NCBI RefSeq assembly: GCF_014850955.1
Contig: NZ_JACXSS010000001.1
Span: 806,001-870,000 of the forward strand
DNA from: Methylomonas albis
Lineage (GTDB): Bacteria; Pseudomonadota; Gammaproteobacteria; Methylococcales; Methylomonadaceae
Length of the DNA stretch: 64,000 bases
Reading direction: 5' to 3'
Shown here piece by piece: positions 45,253 through 53,791 of this stretch (its first letter is position 1; every line of letters starts with the position of its first letter). The position numbers were made by a program, and so were the translations under genes. The notes under the pieces were generated by a model. That model had not been told where the DNA came from and ran no database searches. It saw nothing but the letters and a program-made list of their open reading frames with translations.

Positions 45253-45285
45253 AAATTTTCGAAGCGTTGAATGTTTTCGAAATTT
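45253..45285 (+). repeat. inverted repeat in the flagellin 5' leader
   Basis: TTTTCGAA occurs at 45256-45263 and again at 45274-45281. With flanking A and T runs the two copies can pair (AAATTTTCGAA with TTCGAAATTT, one bulged base) around a short loop. The hairpin ends just before the GGAGG ribosome binding site at 45286-45290. It might affect mRNA stability or translation; this is not tested. Confidence 0.5.
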
Positions 45286-45298
45286 GGAGGGTAACATC

Positions 45299-46147
45299 AT
45301 GGCAATGGTAATCAACACAAACGTCGGATCGTTGAATAGTCAACGTTTTCTGAATAAAACTAACGACTCGCTGTCTACCTCAATGGAGCGGTTGTCTTCC
45401 GGTTTGAGAATTAACTCAGCGAAGGACGACGCGGCAGGTTTGGCGATCAGTGACAAAATGACATCGCAAATCCGTGGCATGACCGTGGCGGTTAGGAACG
45501 CTAACGACGGTATCTCGATGGCGCAGACGGCAGAGTCTGGTATGGGGGCGATAACCGACACGCTGCAACGGATGCGTGATCTTGGTGTTCAAGCTGCCAA
45601 CAGGGCCGCAGTGAGTGGTACAGACAGAGACAAACTGCAAACCGAGTTTAAACAGCTGGGGCTGGAGATAAAAAGGATTATTCAGAACACTGAGTTTAAC
45701 GGTAAAAAAATTCTGAACGGTTCGCTGGCTGGTGCTAATTTTCAAGTAGGTGCCAATACTACGACCGACAACCAAGTTTCTGTTACTGTTTCAGACTTGG
45801 TAAAGGTTAACAGTCTTAGCGCGCTATTTGGTACAGGTTATTCGATAGGGTCCGCTGCGGGTTCCGCCAAAGTTAGATCGGCGATATCGGCTATTGATAG
45901 TGCGATTAAAAAGATCGATACTTTCAGATCTACTTTGGGTGCGATTCAAAACCGGTTTACTACTTCGGTTGCTAACTTGCAGTCTTCGATAGAAAATCAA
46001 AGTGCTGCTAGATCACGTATCTTGGATACCGATTTTGCAACTGAGACTTCCAATTTGAGTAAAACGCAAATTTTGCAACAAGCTGGTACAGCAATGTTGG
46101 CGCAGGCTAATCAGTCCGGTCAGTCCGTGTTGAGTTTGCTAAGGTAG
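45299..46147 (+). CDS. flagellin 1
   Basis: 282 residues. N-terminal D0/D1 domains (MAMVINTNVGSLNSQRFLNKTNDSL, then RINSAKDDAAGLAIS) and C-terminal D1/D0 domains (RSRILDTDFATETSNLSKTQILQQAG) are complete. The central part is short, so there is no large variable outer domain, and its Ser/Thr residues are the likely glycosylation sites. The ATG at 45299 is chosen because GGAGG (45286-45290) is 8 bases upstream. It follows the sigma-28 promoter. Very similar to flagellin 2 at 49359. Confidence 0.97.
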   Translation: MAMVINTNVGSLNSQRFLNKTNDSLSTSMERLSSGLRINSAKDDAAGLAISDKMTSQIRGMTVAVRNANDGISMAQTAESGMGAITDTLQRMRDLGVQAANRAAVSGTDRDKLQTEFKQLGLEIKRIIQNTEFNGKKILNGSLAGANFQVGANTTTDNQVSVTVSDLVKVNSLSALFGTGYSIGSAAGSAKVRSAISAIDSAIKKIDTFRSTLGAIQNRFTTSVANLQSSIENQSAARSRILDTDFATETSNLSKTQILQQAGTAMLAQANQSGQSVLSLLR

Positions 46148-46155
46148 TTTTGATA

Positions 46156-46184
46156 GGGAGGTTGCGGACCGTAACCTCCCATTT
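46156..46184 (+). terminator. hairpin after flagellin 1
   Basis: GGGAGGTTGC (46156-46165) pairs with GTAACCTCCC (46171-46180), with one G-T pair and a 5-base loop, followed by ATTTAAT. Probably an attenuator or mRNA-stabilising 3' hairpin that raises flagellin mRNA over flaG-fliD. Confidence 0.7.
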
Positions 46185-46210
46185 AATACGAAAAGCATAA
46201 GGTGAATGTC

Positions 46211-46648
46211 ATGAACAGTGAGATTTCAAATGTGTTAAAGCTATCTCCCGTGACTGTTGCTAAAGCCGATAAGCAAACGGATGAAAAATCATTTGCGGGT
46301 GCCAAAGCCGACGCTGAAAAGCGTAGCCTCGGTATTTCCGCTTTGCAAAGTGCTGCGACTGTGTCCTCTTCAGTTTCGAACCAAGAGCAGGACAAACAGA
46401 ATGAAGCCAAGCCTTCTTTCGATTCGGTGAAAAAAGCTGCGGATAAAGGAAATTCGCTGCTTCAATCAGTTAACCGCAATCTCCAATTCAAAGTAGACGA
46501 TTCAACCAAGGAATTAGTGGTGAAAGTTGTCGATAGTGAAACTGGCGATGTTGTGCGGCAAATTCCCTCGGAAGAAATGCTGGCGTTTATCAGAAGAATG
46601 CAGGAGTTGGATGGCCAACAAGGCTCGATGATTCAGGATCGTGCGTAG
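46211..46648 (+). CDS. flaG: FlaG family flagellar protein
   Basis: 145 residues from the ATG at 46211 (AAGGTG 6 bases before it); the GTG at 46202 is rejected. The C-terminal FlaG domain is clear (NRNLQFKVDDSTKELVVKVVD, then RQIPSEEMLAFIRRMQEL), while the N-terminal half is charged and low in complexity. FlaG influences filament length in polar flagella. It lies in the usual place between flagellin and fliD. Confidence 0.88.
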   Translation: MNSEISNVLKLSPVTVAKADKQTDEKSFAGAKADAEKRSLGISALQSAATVSSSVSNQEQDKQNEAKPSFDSVKKAADKGNSLLQSVNRNLQFKVDDSTKELVVKVVDSETGDVVRQIPSEEMLAFIRRMQELDGQQGSMIQDRA

Positions 46649-46675
46649 TAAAGTTAGTCGGGTGAGGAGTGTGTC

Positions 46676-48073
46676 ATGAGCATAGTTTCGTCAACAGGTA
46701 TCGGTAGCGGTATTGATATTGGCACCCTAGTTACGCAATTAGTGTCGGCTGAAGGTCAGCCGGCATTTAATGCTATTCAACGACAAGAAGATGCCGCAAA
46801 TACTCGATTGAGCGGGATCGGCAGCTTGAAAAGTGCGTTGTCGGATTTTCAGACTGTTGTAAATAAACTCAAAGATGGGAATCTGTTCAAAACGCATAAA
46901 GCCACATCTACCGACGAATCCATTTTAAAGGTTACTGCCGGCACAGGCTCAGTTGCGGGTTCTTATGCTCTGGAAGTTACGCAATTAGCGAAGGCACAAA
47001 AATCTATTTCCGGGGAGTTTGCAAGTTCGACAGCCACGGTGGGTACGGGGTCTTTGACTATTGCGACGACGGCGGGGACTTCATTTGATGTAGCTGTCAC
47101 CTCTAGCAATAACACGTTAACCGGCATACGTGATGCTATCAACAATGCGTCGGGTAACACCACCGTTAGTGCAAGTATCGTCAATGTCGATAACTCTACC
47201 GGTACCGGTACAGTTTCCAAGTTGGTCCTCACAGCCAAAAACTCCGGGTTAGCAAACGCATTTACCGTTACGGGTAGCGACGACGATGGAAACACCGCCG
47301 ACACGGCCGGATTATCACAGATTTTTTCCACTAATTTGAGTGCTCAGGCAGCGGCTGCCGACGCTATTATCAAAGTTGATGGCCAAACAGCGACGCGCAG
47401 CACCAATTCTATAACCGACGTTGTACAAGGTCTGACCTTAGATTTGAAATCTGCTCAAGTTGGTACAAAGGTGAATGTCGATGTTAGTTTGGATAACGAG
47501 GCTGTCAATAAAACTTTGACGAGTTTTGTAACTGCTTACAATAAACTGCATACAACCGCCAAAGACTTAGGTAAATACGGTGGTGGTACCGGTGGTAGCA
47601 GCTCAGGAAATGGTGCGCTAATTGGCGATGCCACCCTGCGCTATGTGGCTTCTCAAGTCAGGCAGGACTCCGCAAATCCGGTTTCTTCGGCAACCGGAAG
47701 CTACAATTCATTAGCCATGATAGGCGTGAAAATAGATAAAGACGGCGTGATGTCATTGGATAGCACGCAACTTAACACCGCACTGAGCGCCAGTTTGCAG
47801 TCTGTAAGCGACGTATTTTCGTCGACCGATGGTGTGGCGACTCGGCTTTACTCAAAATTGGATAATTTTTTGCAATCCGGTGGACCTTTGGATAGTCAGC
47901 AAACATCGCTGAAAAAACAATTGACTACCTTAGGAGATCGCAGGGCCGACGTGCAGGTTAGATTAGATAATCTGCAAAAGACATTGCAAAAGCAATTTAC
48001 GGCAATGGACGTTTCAGTCGGCAAATTTAAATCAACCGGTTCTTTCTTAAGTAACTGGATCAGCAAACTGTAA
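46676..48073 (+). CDS. fliD: flagellar hook-associated protein 2 (filament cap)
   Basis: 465 residues. FliD forms the cap that guides flagellin folding at the filament tip. The N-terminus has STGIGSGIDIGTLVTQLVSAEGQPAFNAI, and the C-terminal domain ends in RLDNLQKTLQKQFTAMDVSVGKFKSTGSFL. The middle is Thr/Ser-rich and variable. GAGGAG precedes the ATG. The fliS and fliT-like genes follow. Confidence 0.95.
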   Translation: MSIVSSTGIGSGIDIGTLVTQLVSAEGQPAFNAIQRQEDAANTRLSGIGSLKSALSDFQTVVNKLKDGNLFKTHKATSTDESILKVTAGTGSVAGSYALEVTQLAKAQKSISGEFASSTATVGTGSLTIATTAGTSFDVAVTSSNNTLTGIRDAINNASGNTTVSASIVNVDNSTGTGTVSKLVLTAKNSGLANAFTVTGSDDDGNTADTAGLSQIFSTNLSAQAAAADAIIKVDGQTATRSTNSITDVVQGLTLDLKSAQVGTKVNVDVSLDNEAVNKTLTSFVTAYNKLHTTAKDLGKYGGGTGGSSSGNGALIGDATLRYVASQVRQDSANPVSSATGSYNSLAMIGVKIDKDGVMSLDSTQLNTALSASLQSVSDVFSSTDGVATRLYSKLDNFLQSGGPLDSQQTSLKKQLTTLGDRRADVQVRLDNLQKTLQKQFTAMDVSVGKFKSTGSFLSNWISKL

Positions 48074-48088
48074 TAAAGAGGTTTTCCC

Positions 48089-48475
48089 ATGTACGTTGAT
48101 GCTCATAGAAAAGGCGCTAGACAATATGCTGAGGTTCATACCTCCAGCAATTTTGGCGAGGAATCTCCTCATCGCTTGATACAAATGTTGATGGAAGGAT
48201 TTTTGGCGCGAATCAATTCTGCTAAAGGTGCAATTACGCATGGCGATATGGAAGCGAAAAGTATCTATATCTCCAAGGCAATTGGCATAGTGGGGGGGTT
48301 AAATGAAGTGCTGGACATAGAGCAGGGAGGAGAAATTGCCGTCAATCTTCGTCAACTTTACGATTACATCAATTTTCGATTGTTACAGGCAAGTAGTGAA
48401 AACAGCGAAGACATATTGAATGAAGTAACCGTGTTGATGAAAGACGTTAAAGAAGCTTGGGATGCGATTGCCTGA
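48089..48475 (+). CDS. fliS: flagellin export chaperone FliS
   Basis: 128 residues. FliS binds the flagellin C-terminus and prevents early polymerisation. Family motifs are SPHRLIQMLMEGFLARINSAKGAI and AIGIVGGLNEVLDIEQGGEIAVNLRQLYDYI. It starts 16 bases after fliD, and its stop shares one base with the next start. Confidence 0.95.
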   Translation: MYVDAHRKGARQYAEVHTSSNFGEESPHRLIQMLMEGFLARINSAKGAITHGDMEAKSIYISKAIGIVGGLNEVLDIEQGGEIAVNLRQLYDYINFRLLQASSENSEDILNEVTVLMKDVKEAWDAIA

Positions 48476-48810
48476 TGTCTGTTGATCTCCATGATCCGGA
48501 TTTGGTGAAATGTCAGCAGCAGTTGCAATGTTTTGCTGACAATATCCAAGGTTGTCTGTTAAAAGCCGAATGGGAGCGTTTGGCTGATATTTTGGATGAG
48601 AGACAAGTTTATTTAGAACGGTTTTTTGCGAGCGCCGCGTCCTTATCCGAGCATAAAAAACTGCTTATCAAGCAATTAGCTCAGTCGATGCTTGAGCAAG
48701 ACGCTGTTTTTATTTCTTATATAGAAGAACAAAAAATGTGCTCGGCTACCCAGCAATCGGTATTGGATCGTGGTCGCAAGGCAGTGCAGGCTTATAACAG
48801 TTATTCATAA
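48475..48810 (+). CDS. FliT-like flagellar chaperone
   Basis: 111 residues from the ATG at 48475, which overlaps the fliS TGA by one base. Small, helical, without strong motifs. Its position after fliS, its length and its pattern (C-terminal MLEQDAVFISYIEEQK...) fit the FliT family, which chaperones FliD. Family assignment rests mostly on context. Confidence 0.65.
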   Translation: MSVDLHDPDLVKCQQQLQCFADNIQGCLLKAEWERLADILDERQVYLERFFASAASLSEHKKLLIKQLAQSMLEQDAVFISYIEEQKMCSATQQSVLDRGRKAVQAYNSYS

Positions 48811-49358
48811 GTCAGCCAGTTAAGGTTTTCCCCGTATTTTTCAAGTCATCACTTTACAATTCGCTCTTCAGCGATTTATTGCCCTCAAAGTTTACTGATT
48901 GCTGCTATAGCGGCAATGAAATGCCGCCTTCATTCCTCTTTTATGTACATAGCAGGCAACCACTTGTCGGCGATTTAGCGCACGGTTGTTCTCGGTATTG
49001 TCGTAACCCTTTTATGCACTAAAATAGCTACTTTCAAATTACGTGAGGTTTGGTTATATCATTGATTTTAATGGTATATATTTTTGTTTTTAGCTGTGTG
49101 ATATTTGACGTGGTGGCTAGACACTGGTTTTCAAACGTAATAGTCAAAAAAATGTCGTTCTAATTGTTCCAAGTCTAGTTAAACAGCAAAACGGGTATTG
49201 ATCAGGTGTGTTTCAGTCGTAAATGATGACATTAAGAGGGTTTAAATTTATTAATTATTGAATTTAAAAGGGATTTTTATGTATTGGCATGAAAAGTGAT
49301 TGATGTTTAGTGGCGGCAATAATGCCTATTCCATTTAGTATCAACCGGGAGAACGATC
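48811..49358. other. AT-rich gap before the second flagellin
   Basis: There is no convincing gene in these 548 bases. A small hairpin, GCGGCA (48910-48915) with TGCCGC (48922-48927), followed by a pyrimidine-rich stretch, may terminate the fliD-fliS-fliT transcript. The rest is AT-rich and ends in the candidate sigma-54 site at 49311. No sigma-28 consensus like that of flagellin 1 is present. Confidence 0.5.
49311..49326 (+). promoter_or_regulatory. candidate sigma-54 promoter of flagellin 2
   Basis: TGGCGGCAATAATGCC has GG (49312-49313) and GC (49324-49325) separated by exactly ten bases, as sigma-54 requires, but matches the consensus only partly. The implied transcript start near 49337 would leave about 22 bases before the ATG, enough for the GGGAG ribosome binding site at 49347-49351. 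Confidence 0.35.
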
Positions 49359-50216
49359 ATGCCATCATCAATGGTCATCAATACAAATATTGCTTCATTG
49401 AATAGCCAGAAGTTTCTGGCGCGGACTAATGATAGTCTGCAAATGTCGATGGAGCGTTTATCGTCAGGCTTGAGAGTCAATAGTGCTAAGGATGACGCTG
49501 CCGGTCTAGCGATTGCTGATCGGATGACGTCGCAAATTCGCGGTATGACCGTTGCCATGCGCAATGCCAATGACGGTATCTCAATGGCGCAAACTGCTGA
49601 AGCAGGGATGGGGACTATCACTGAAACTTTGCAGAGAATGCGCGACCTGGCCGTACAAGCAGCTAACAGAGCAGCGGTAAGCGGCAGCGACAGAGATAAG
49701 CTGCAGGCTGAATTCAAACAATTGGGAGCTGAAGTTAAAAGGATTATTCAAAATACCGAGTTTAACGGTAAAAAAATCTTAAATGGCTCGTTAATAGGTG
49801 CAAATTTTCAAGTGGGCGCGAATACGGCTGCAGATAACCAAGTTTCTGTTACGGTTTCAGACTTGATCAAAGTCACCAGCCTAAGTGCGCTTTTTGGCAC
49901 AGCAGGTTATTCTATTGGGTCGGGAGCGGCTTCTACAAAAGTCCGTTCAGCAATATCTGCCATCGATACCGCTATAAAACGAATAGATACGTTCCGCTCG
50001 AATTTAGGTGCGATACAAAATCGATTTATAACCACTATCTCTAACTTGCAGTCCTCAATCGAAAACCAAAGCTCAGCACGTTCGCGAATTATGGATGCCG
50101 ATTTCGCTTCCGAAACAGCAAACTTAAGTCGCAGTCAGATTTTGCAGCAAGCGGGTACGGCGATGTTAGCTCAAGCTAATCAAGCAACCCAAGGTGTTTT
50201 GAAATTATTACAATAG
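49359..50216 (+). CDS. flagellin 2
   Basis: 285 residues, paralogous to flagellin 1 along the whole length (the same core motifs, RVNSAKDDAAGLAIADRMTS and RSRIMDADFASETANLSRSQ). The start at 49359 is fixed by GGGAG (49347-49351) 7 bases upstream, giving a MPSSMVINTN N-terminus 4 residues longer than the usual MVINTN start. It is separated from flagellin 1 by flaG-fliD-fliS-fliT and has its own upstream region. Confidence 0.96.
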   Translation: MPSSMVINTNIASLNSQKFLARTNDSLQMSMERLSSGLRVNSAKDDAAGLAIADRMTSQIRGMTVAMRNANDGISMAQTAEAGMGTITETLQRMRDLAVQAANRAAVSGSDRDKLQAEFKQLGAEVKRIIQNTEFNGKKILNGSLIGANFQVGANTAADNQVSVTVSDLIKVTSLSALFGTAGYSIGSGAASTKVRSAISAIDTAIKRIDTFRSNLGAIQNRFITTISNLQSSIENQSSARSRIMDADFASETANLSRSQILQQAGTAMLAQANQATQGVLKLLQ

Positions 50217-50328
50217 GTGTCGAGCGCTTTATCGTTGCTTATTGCTTTGATATGACGATGTCAGTCGGTGGGATTGCTAAGCTGTCATTTGAAATGGTGA
50301 TCCGTAAAATTTAAATAAGGCACGGCAA

Positions 50329-52824
50329 ATGGTTGACGAACTTGGTCGAGTGGCACATTACGATTTAGGGCCTATAAGCGTAAATAACTTTGGCGAAAAA
50401 TACTTTTTCAATCTAAATAGAAACAGTTTCGATAAAGTTAGTGCCGATGCGCTGTTTGATGCGAAGTACGGTAAGGATCTGTTTAGTGAAGATGCGCTTA
50501 ATGTGATTATCGGCACGGACTCTGGTCTATTGCCAGCTTATTTGCAAAGCAAACCGTTGCCTAAAGGTACGCGCTATATCTTCATTGAGCCGGAAGCTGT
50601 GCTGCAGGCTTTAAAAAACAGCCAATTGCTTGATGGCTTGGATGAGAAGATTCTTTGTATCAGTTTAGAGCAATGGCCGGAGGCTATTAAAAGCTTCAAA
50701 ATAAACGATTATCTTTATATCAATGCAGTACGATCCTACAACGCGATTTGTGCGCAAGATGATCATATAAATGAGTATGCGGAGTTGAGTTGGTATATCA
50801 CGGAAGTGCTATCGCAACTGCATTGGCAAATTAGTGTTGAGCTGGGCAGCGAGGCGTTCATTGCCAAGCAGATTATTAATTTGGCCGATAATGGAAGGCC
50901 GGCAAAATTACTGGAAAAAGCCTTTACCGATAAGACCGTGTTACTGCTGGCCGGTGGCCCGTCGCTGGACGAAGTTTTGCCATGGCTTAAGTTGCATCGC
51001 GAGGAGGTTGTAGTTTTTGCAGTTTCCAGGATTTCAAGACAATTATTACAAGCCAATATTGAGCCTGATTTTGTGTTTTCGGTGGATCCGACTGAGTTGA
51101 GCTTTGATATTAGCAAGGAAATGCTGGAGTTCAGCAATAAACCCATTTTTGTTTATTCCTATCACACTGTCCCGACTTTAGTGAATCAATGGCAGGGTCT
51201 TAGACTTTATCTTGGTCAGCGACTACCTTGGCCGTCTCCGCTTAACGTTGCGAATATTGGAAGTGCGGGGCCGACCGTAACTAATACTGCTTTAAGTGTG
51301 GCGTATCATTTCGGGTTCAAAAGAATCGTGCTCGCTGGTGTGGACTTGTGCTTTACCAGGGAGGGCTTTACTCATGCCTCCGGTAGCGACGAACAATTGG
51401 CCGGACCGCGCTTTAATTTGACATCGCTGCAAGTAGAGACAAATGCCGGTTTTATGGCACCCACTAGTTGCGATTTTGCTCAAGCCATCCTCTCGCTAAG
51501 TTTTCAGGCAAAACACTTGACCGACATGGGGTGTCGGATTTTCAACATTTCCGGCAGCTCCGCCAAAGTCAGCAATATAGAGTATTTGCCTATATCAGAA
51601 ATAGAGTTTCGAGATGGCGCCGTTAATGTGGCGAAAATTATAGCCGAGCGGGTCAGCGAGCCTGCTGAAAACGATAAATATCATAAAAAAATTCTTGACG
51701 AGTTGAGGCGTGCTCAATTTCAGATAACAGGAATTGCCCGTCTGGCGGAAAACGCCCGCCGTATAAACGATGAGATGTATAGCGCTGATGGGGTCATTGA
51801 AAACTATAAAGATAAAAAAAAACTCGATCAGATCGAGAAGAAGTTTAAGCGCGAACATAGGCATTACAGCAAGCTCGTAAAGAGTTTTGGTATCAGAAGT
51901 TTTATTAATTTGACCAAGCCATTTAACGACGAAGAATGGAGTGCGGAGGAAGCTAAGCAGCTTGGCAACGTTTTCTACGACGCCTATCATGAGGGCACAA
52001 CAAAGTTGATGCGCTTGTTGGGCGATGCAGTCGAAAGAGTCGAAGCCAGACAGCAGGAGTATGCGGATACACCAAATTTTGGTTTGGTAGTTGAGCAATA
52101 TCGAAAGGATAGAAGTTTCGGGCGTGTGAGATTGTGGAAGGCTGTTGCTACTAAGATACCAGCAGATATCCAGACTGAGTTCGCCGAGTTTGAAAAACGC
52201 TTCGTAGAGATTGTTCATGATAAAAATACGCGGCATTTTGCCAAGGCCAAAAGTCATGGAAATCTTTCAAGTCTTAAGCAAAGGGCGGGCTTGCTGTTCA
52301 AGCATAAAAAAGCCGAAGAATTGAGTGATTTGCTGGCGAGTTTGGACAAGCACCAGGATCAGCAGGCGGTTGAGCCGTATCGGCAATTGATTGCCGGTTA
52401 CGCGGCTGAGTTGCAACACAAATCAGCTCAGGCCCTGGAGGCGTATCGACAAATTGTTGACGGTGGTGGTGTGTTGGTCGAGCAGGCTTTGATAAGAATC
52501 GCGGATATTGGTGTTGATAGCGATGATATTCATACGGCGAATCTAGCGTTAGAGTGCTTGTCGCAGTTGAATCCCTTATATTTGCCCTTGTATGCGGAAA
52601 TGCAGCGGTTGCATGGCGATGTGCTGGTAGCGATTGATGCCTACAATAACTACATAGGTCAATTCCCTCAAGATACTTTGGTGCAAATCAAGTTGGCTAA
52701 CTTGTACGCGGAGCAAGGAGTTTACGACGCGGCAGGGATGATGTTGGATTATATATTGGCCCAAAAACCCGGCCTTGAAGCTGCGGTCACTATGAAGGCG
52801 GCGATAGTTTCGGCCGGCTTTTAG
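50329..52824 (+). CDS. Maf-type motility accessory factor (flagellin glycosyltransferase)
   Basis: 831 residues. The central DUF115/MptE-like domain, from about residue 195 (VLLLAGGPSLDEVLPWL) to about 430, has VFSVDPTELSFDISKEM, NIGSAGPTVTNTALSVAYHFGF and LAGVDLCFTREGFTHASG. The C-terminal 170 residues look like TPR repeats. Maf proteins transfer nonulosonic acids from CMP to Ser/Thr of flagellin in Campylobacter, Aeromonas and others. Its place directly after flagellin 2 and near the legionaminic operon supports that role. Confidence 0.88.
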   Translation: MVDELGRVAHYDLGPISVNNFGEKYFFNLNRNSFDKVSADALFDAKYGKDLFSEDALNVIIGTDSGLLPAYLQSKPLPKGTRYIFIEPEAVLQALKNSQLLDGLDEKILCISLEQWPEAIKSFKINDYLYINAVRSYNAICAQDDHINEYAELSWYITEVLSQLHWQISVELGSEAFIAKQIINLADNGRPAKLLEKAFTDKTVLLLAGGPSLDEVLPWLKLHREEVVVFAVSRISRQLLQANIEPDFVFSVDPTELSFDISKEMLEFSNKPIFVYSYHTVPTLVNQWQGLRLYLGQRLPWPSPLNVANIGSAGPTVTNTALSVAYHFGFKRIVLAGVDLCFTREGFTHASGSDEQLAGPRFNLTSLQVETNAGFMAPTSCDFAQAILSLSFQAKHLTDMGCRIFNISGSSAKVSNIEYLPISEIEFRDGAVNVAKIIAERVSEPAENDKYHKKILDELRRAQFQITGIARLAENARRINDEMYSADGVIENYKDKKKLDQIEKKFKREHRHYSKLVKSFGIRSFINLTKPFNDEEWSAEEAKQLGNVFYDAYHEGTTKLMRLLGDAVERVEARQQEYADTPNFGLVVEQYRKDRSFGRVRLWKAVATKIPADIQTEFAEFEKRFVEIVHDKNTRHFAKAKSHGNLSSLKQRAGLLFKHKKAEELSDLLASLDKHQDQQAVEPYRQLIAGYAAELQHKSAQALEAYRQIVDGGGVLVEQALIRIADIGVDSDDIHTANLALECLSQLNPLYLPLYAEMQRLHGDVLVAIDAYNNYIGQFPQDTLVQIKLANLYAEQGVYDAAGMMLDYILAQKPGLEAAVTMKAAIVSAGF

Positions 52825-52867
52825 CTTCGGATAATTGTATTGCCGAACTTGAGGCTGCTTTAATAGG

Positions 52868-53665
52868 TCAAACTTTTTTCAATATCAGCTCTAACACCAT
52901 TTTGCTGCCAAAATAGGCCAGTAGTAGCGAAGTAAAACCGATTAGTGTCCACTGAATCGCGCTTTGGCCGCGCCATCCATAGCGAATCCTGCCAACCAGT
53001 AGCGCAGAAAAAATTATCCAGGCCAGGATTGACAGTACGGTTTTATGAACCAAGTGCTGTGCAAACAAATCCTCAACGAAAAAGAAGCCGGTGACCAAGG
53101 ACGCAGTCAAAAACAGCAATCCCGTTGCAATCATTTGAAACAACAGCGATTCCATGGCCTGCAAAGGCGGTAAAGCTAGCATAAAGCGCTTGGGGTGGTG
53201 ATGGCGTAACTGTTGATCCTGAACCGCCAATAAAATGGCTTGTAAGGCGGCGATATTGAGCAGGCTGAATGCCAAAATCGATGTCAAGATATGAATGCTC
53301 ATTTGCCAGTTGTGATTGATCAGCAGGTGTGGTGTTGCCGGGTAACTCATATCCAAAATCAGCGTCGCTGCAGCGACTGGGAAAATCAATACGCCTAATT
53401 TCGCTACTGGTTTGTCCAATGTGGCAACTAGTAGTAAAACGCATATAACCAGCCCTGCCAGCGATGCAGTGCTGAAAAAGCTGAAGTTAAATCCCTCGTG
53501 GTTTTGCACGTTCAAGATGGTGTAGGCGCTATGCAGGGCGGCGCCCAGCCAAGCCAGTTGCATAGATATACGATGCTGCTTGGCGCCAAAAATTTCTTTG
53601 ACGATCAATAGCGTGGCGATCACGTAGCTCAATATCGTAAATAGACCGACAGATGTGGTGTACAT
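52868..53665 (-). CDS. ypjD: CcsA/HemX-like inner-membrane protein YpjD
   Basis: 265 residues with about eight hydrophobic helices and the family segments GFNFSFFSTASLAGLVICVL and HKTVLSILAWIIFSALLVGR. The cytochrome c assembly (CcsA) fold is shared, but the function of YpjD is poorly defined. It is divergent from ffh, as in E. coli and many relatives. Confidence 0.88.
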   Translation of the reverse strand: MYTTSVGLFTILSYVIATLLIVKEIFGAKQHRISMQLAWLGAALHSAYTILNVQNHEGFNFSFFSTASLAGLVICVLLLVATLDKPVAKLGVLIFPVAAATLILDMSYPATPHLLINHNWQMSIHILTSILAFSLLNIAALQAILLAVQDQQLRHHHPKRFMLALPPLQAMESLLFQMIATGLLFLTASLVTGFFFVEDLFAQHLVHKTVLSILAWIIFSALLVGRIRYGWRGQSAIQWTLIGFTSLLLAYFGSKMVLELILKKV

Positions 53666-53791
53666 GGCGATGGTAGGGGAATAATCAAAAGGTGTTGCGA
53701 TACTGTTATGTTAAACTAAGCCGACCAATTGTTGTAATCCGTTTGTGTTGGCAGACATTCGCCGGAACCATAAAAAAATAAAGACGCAGAT

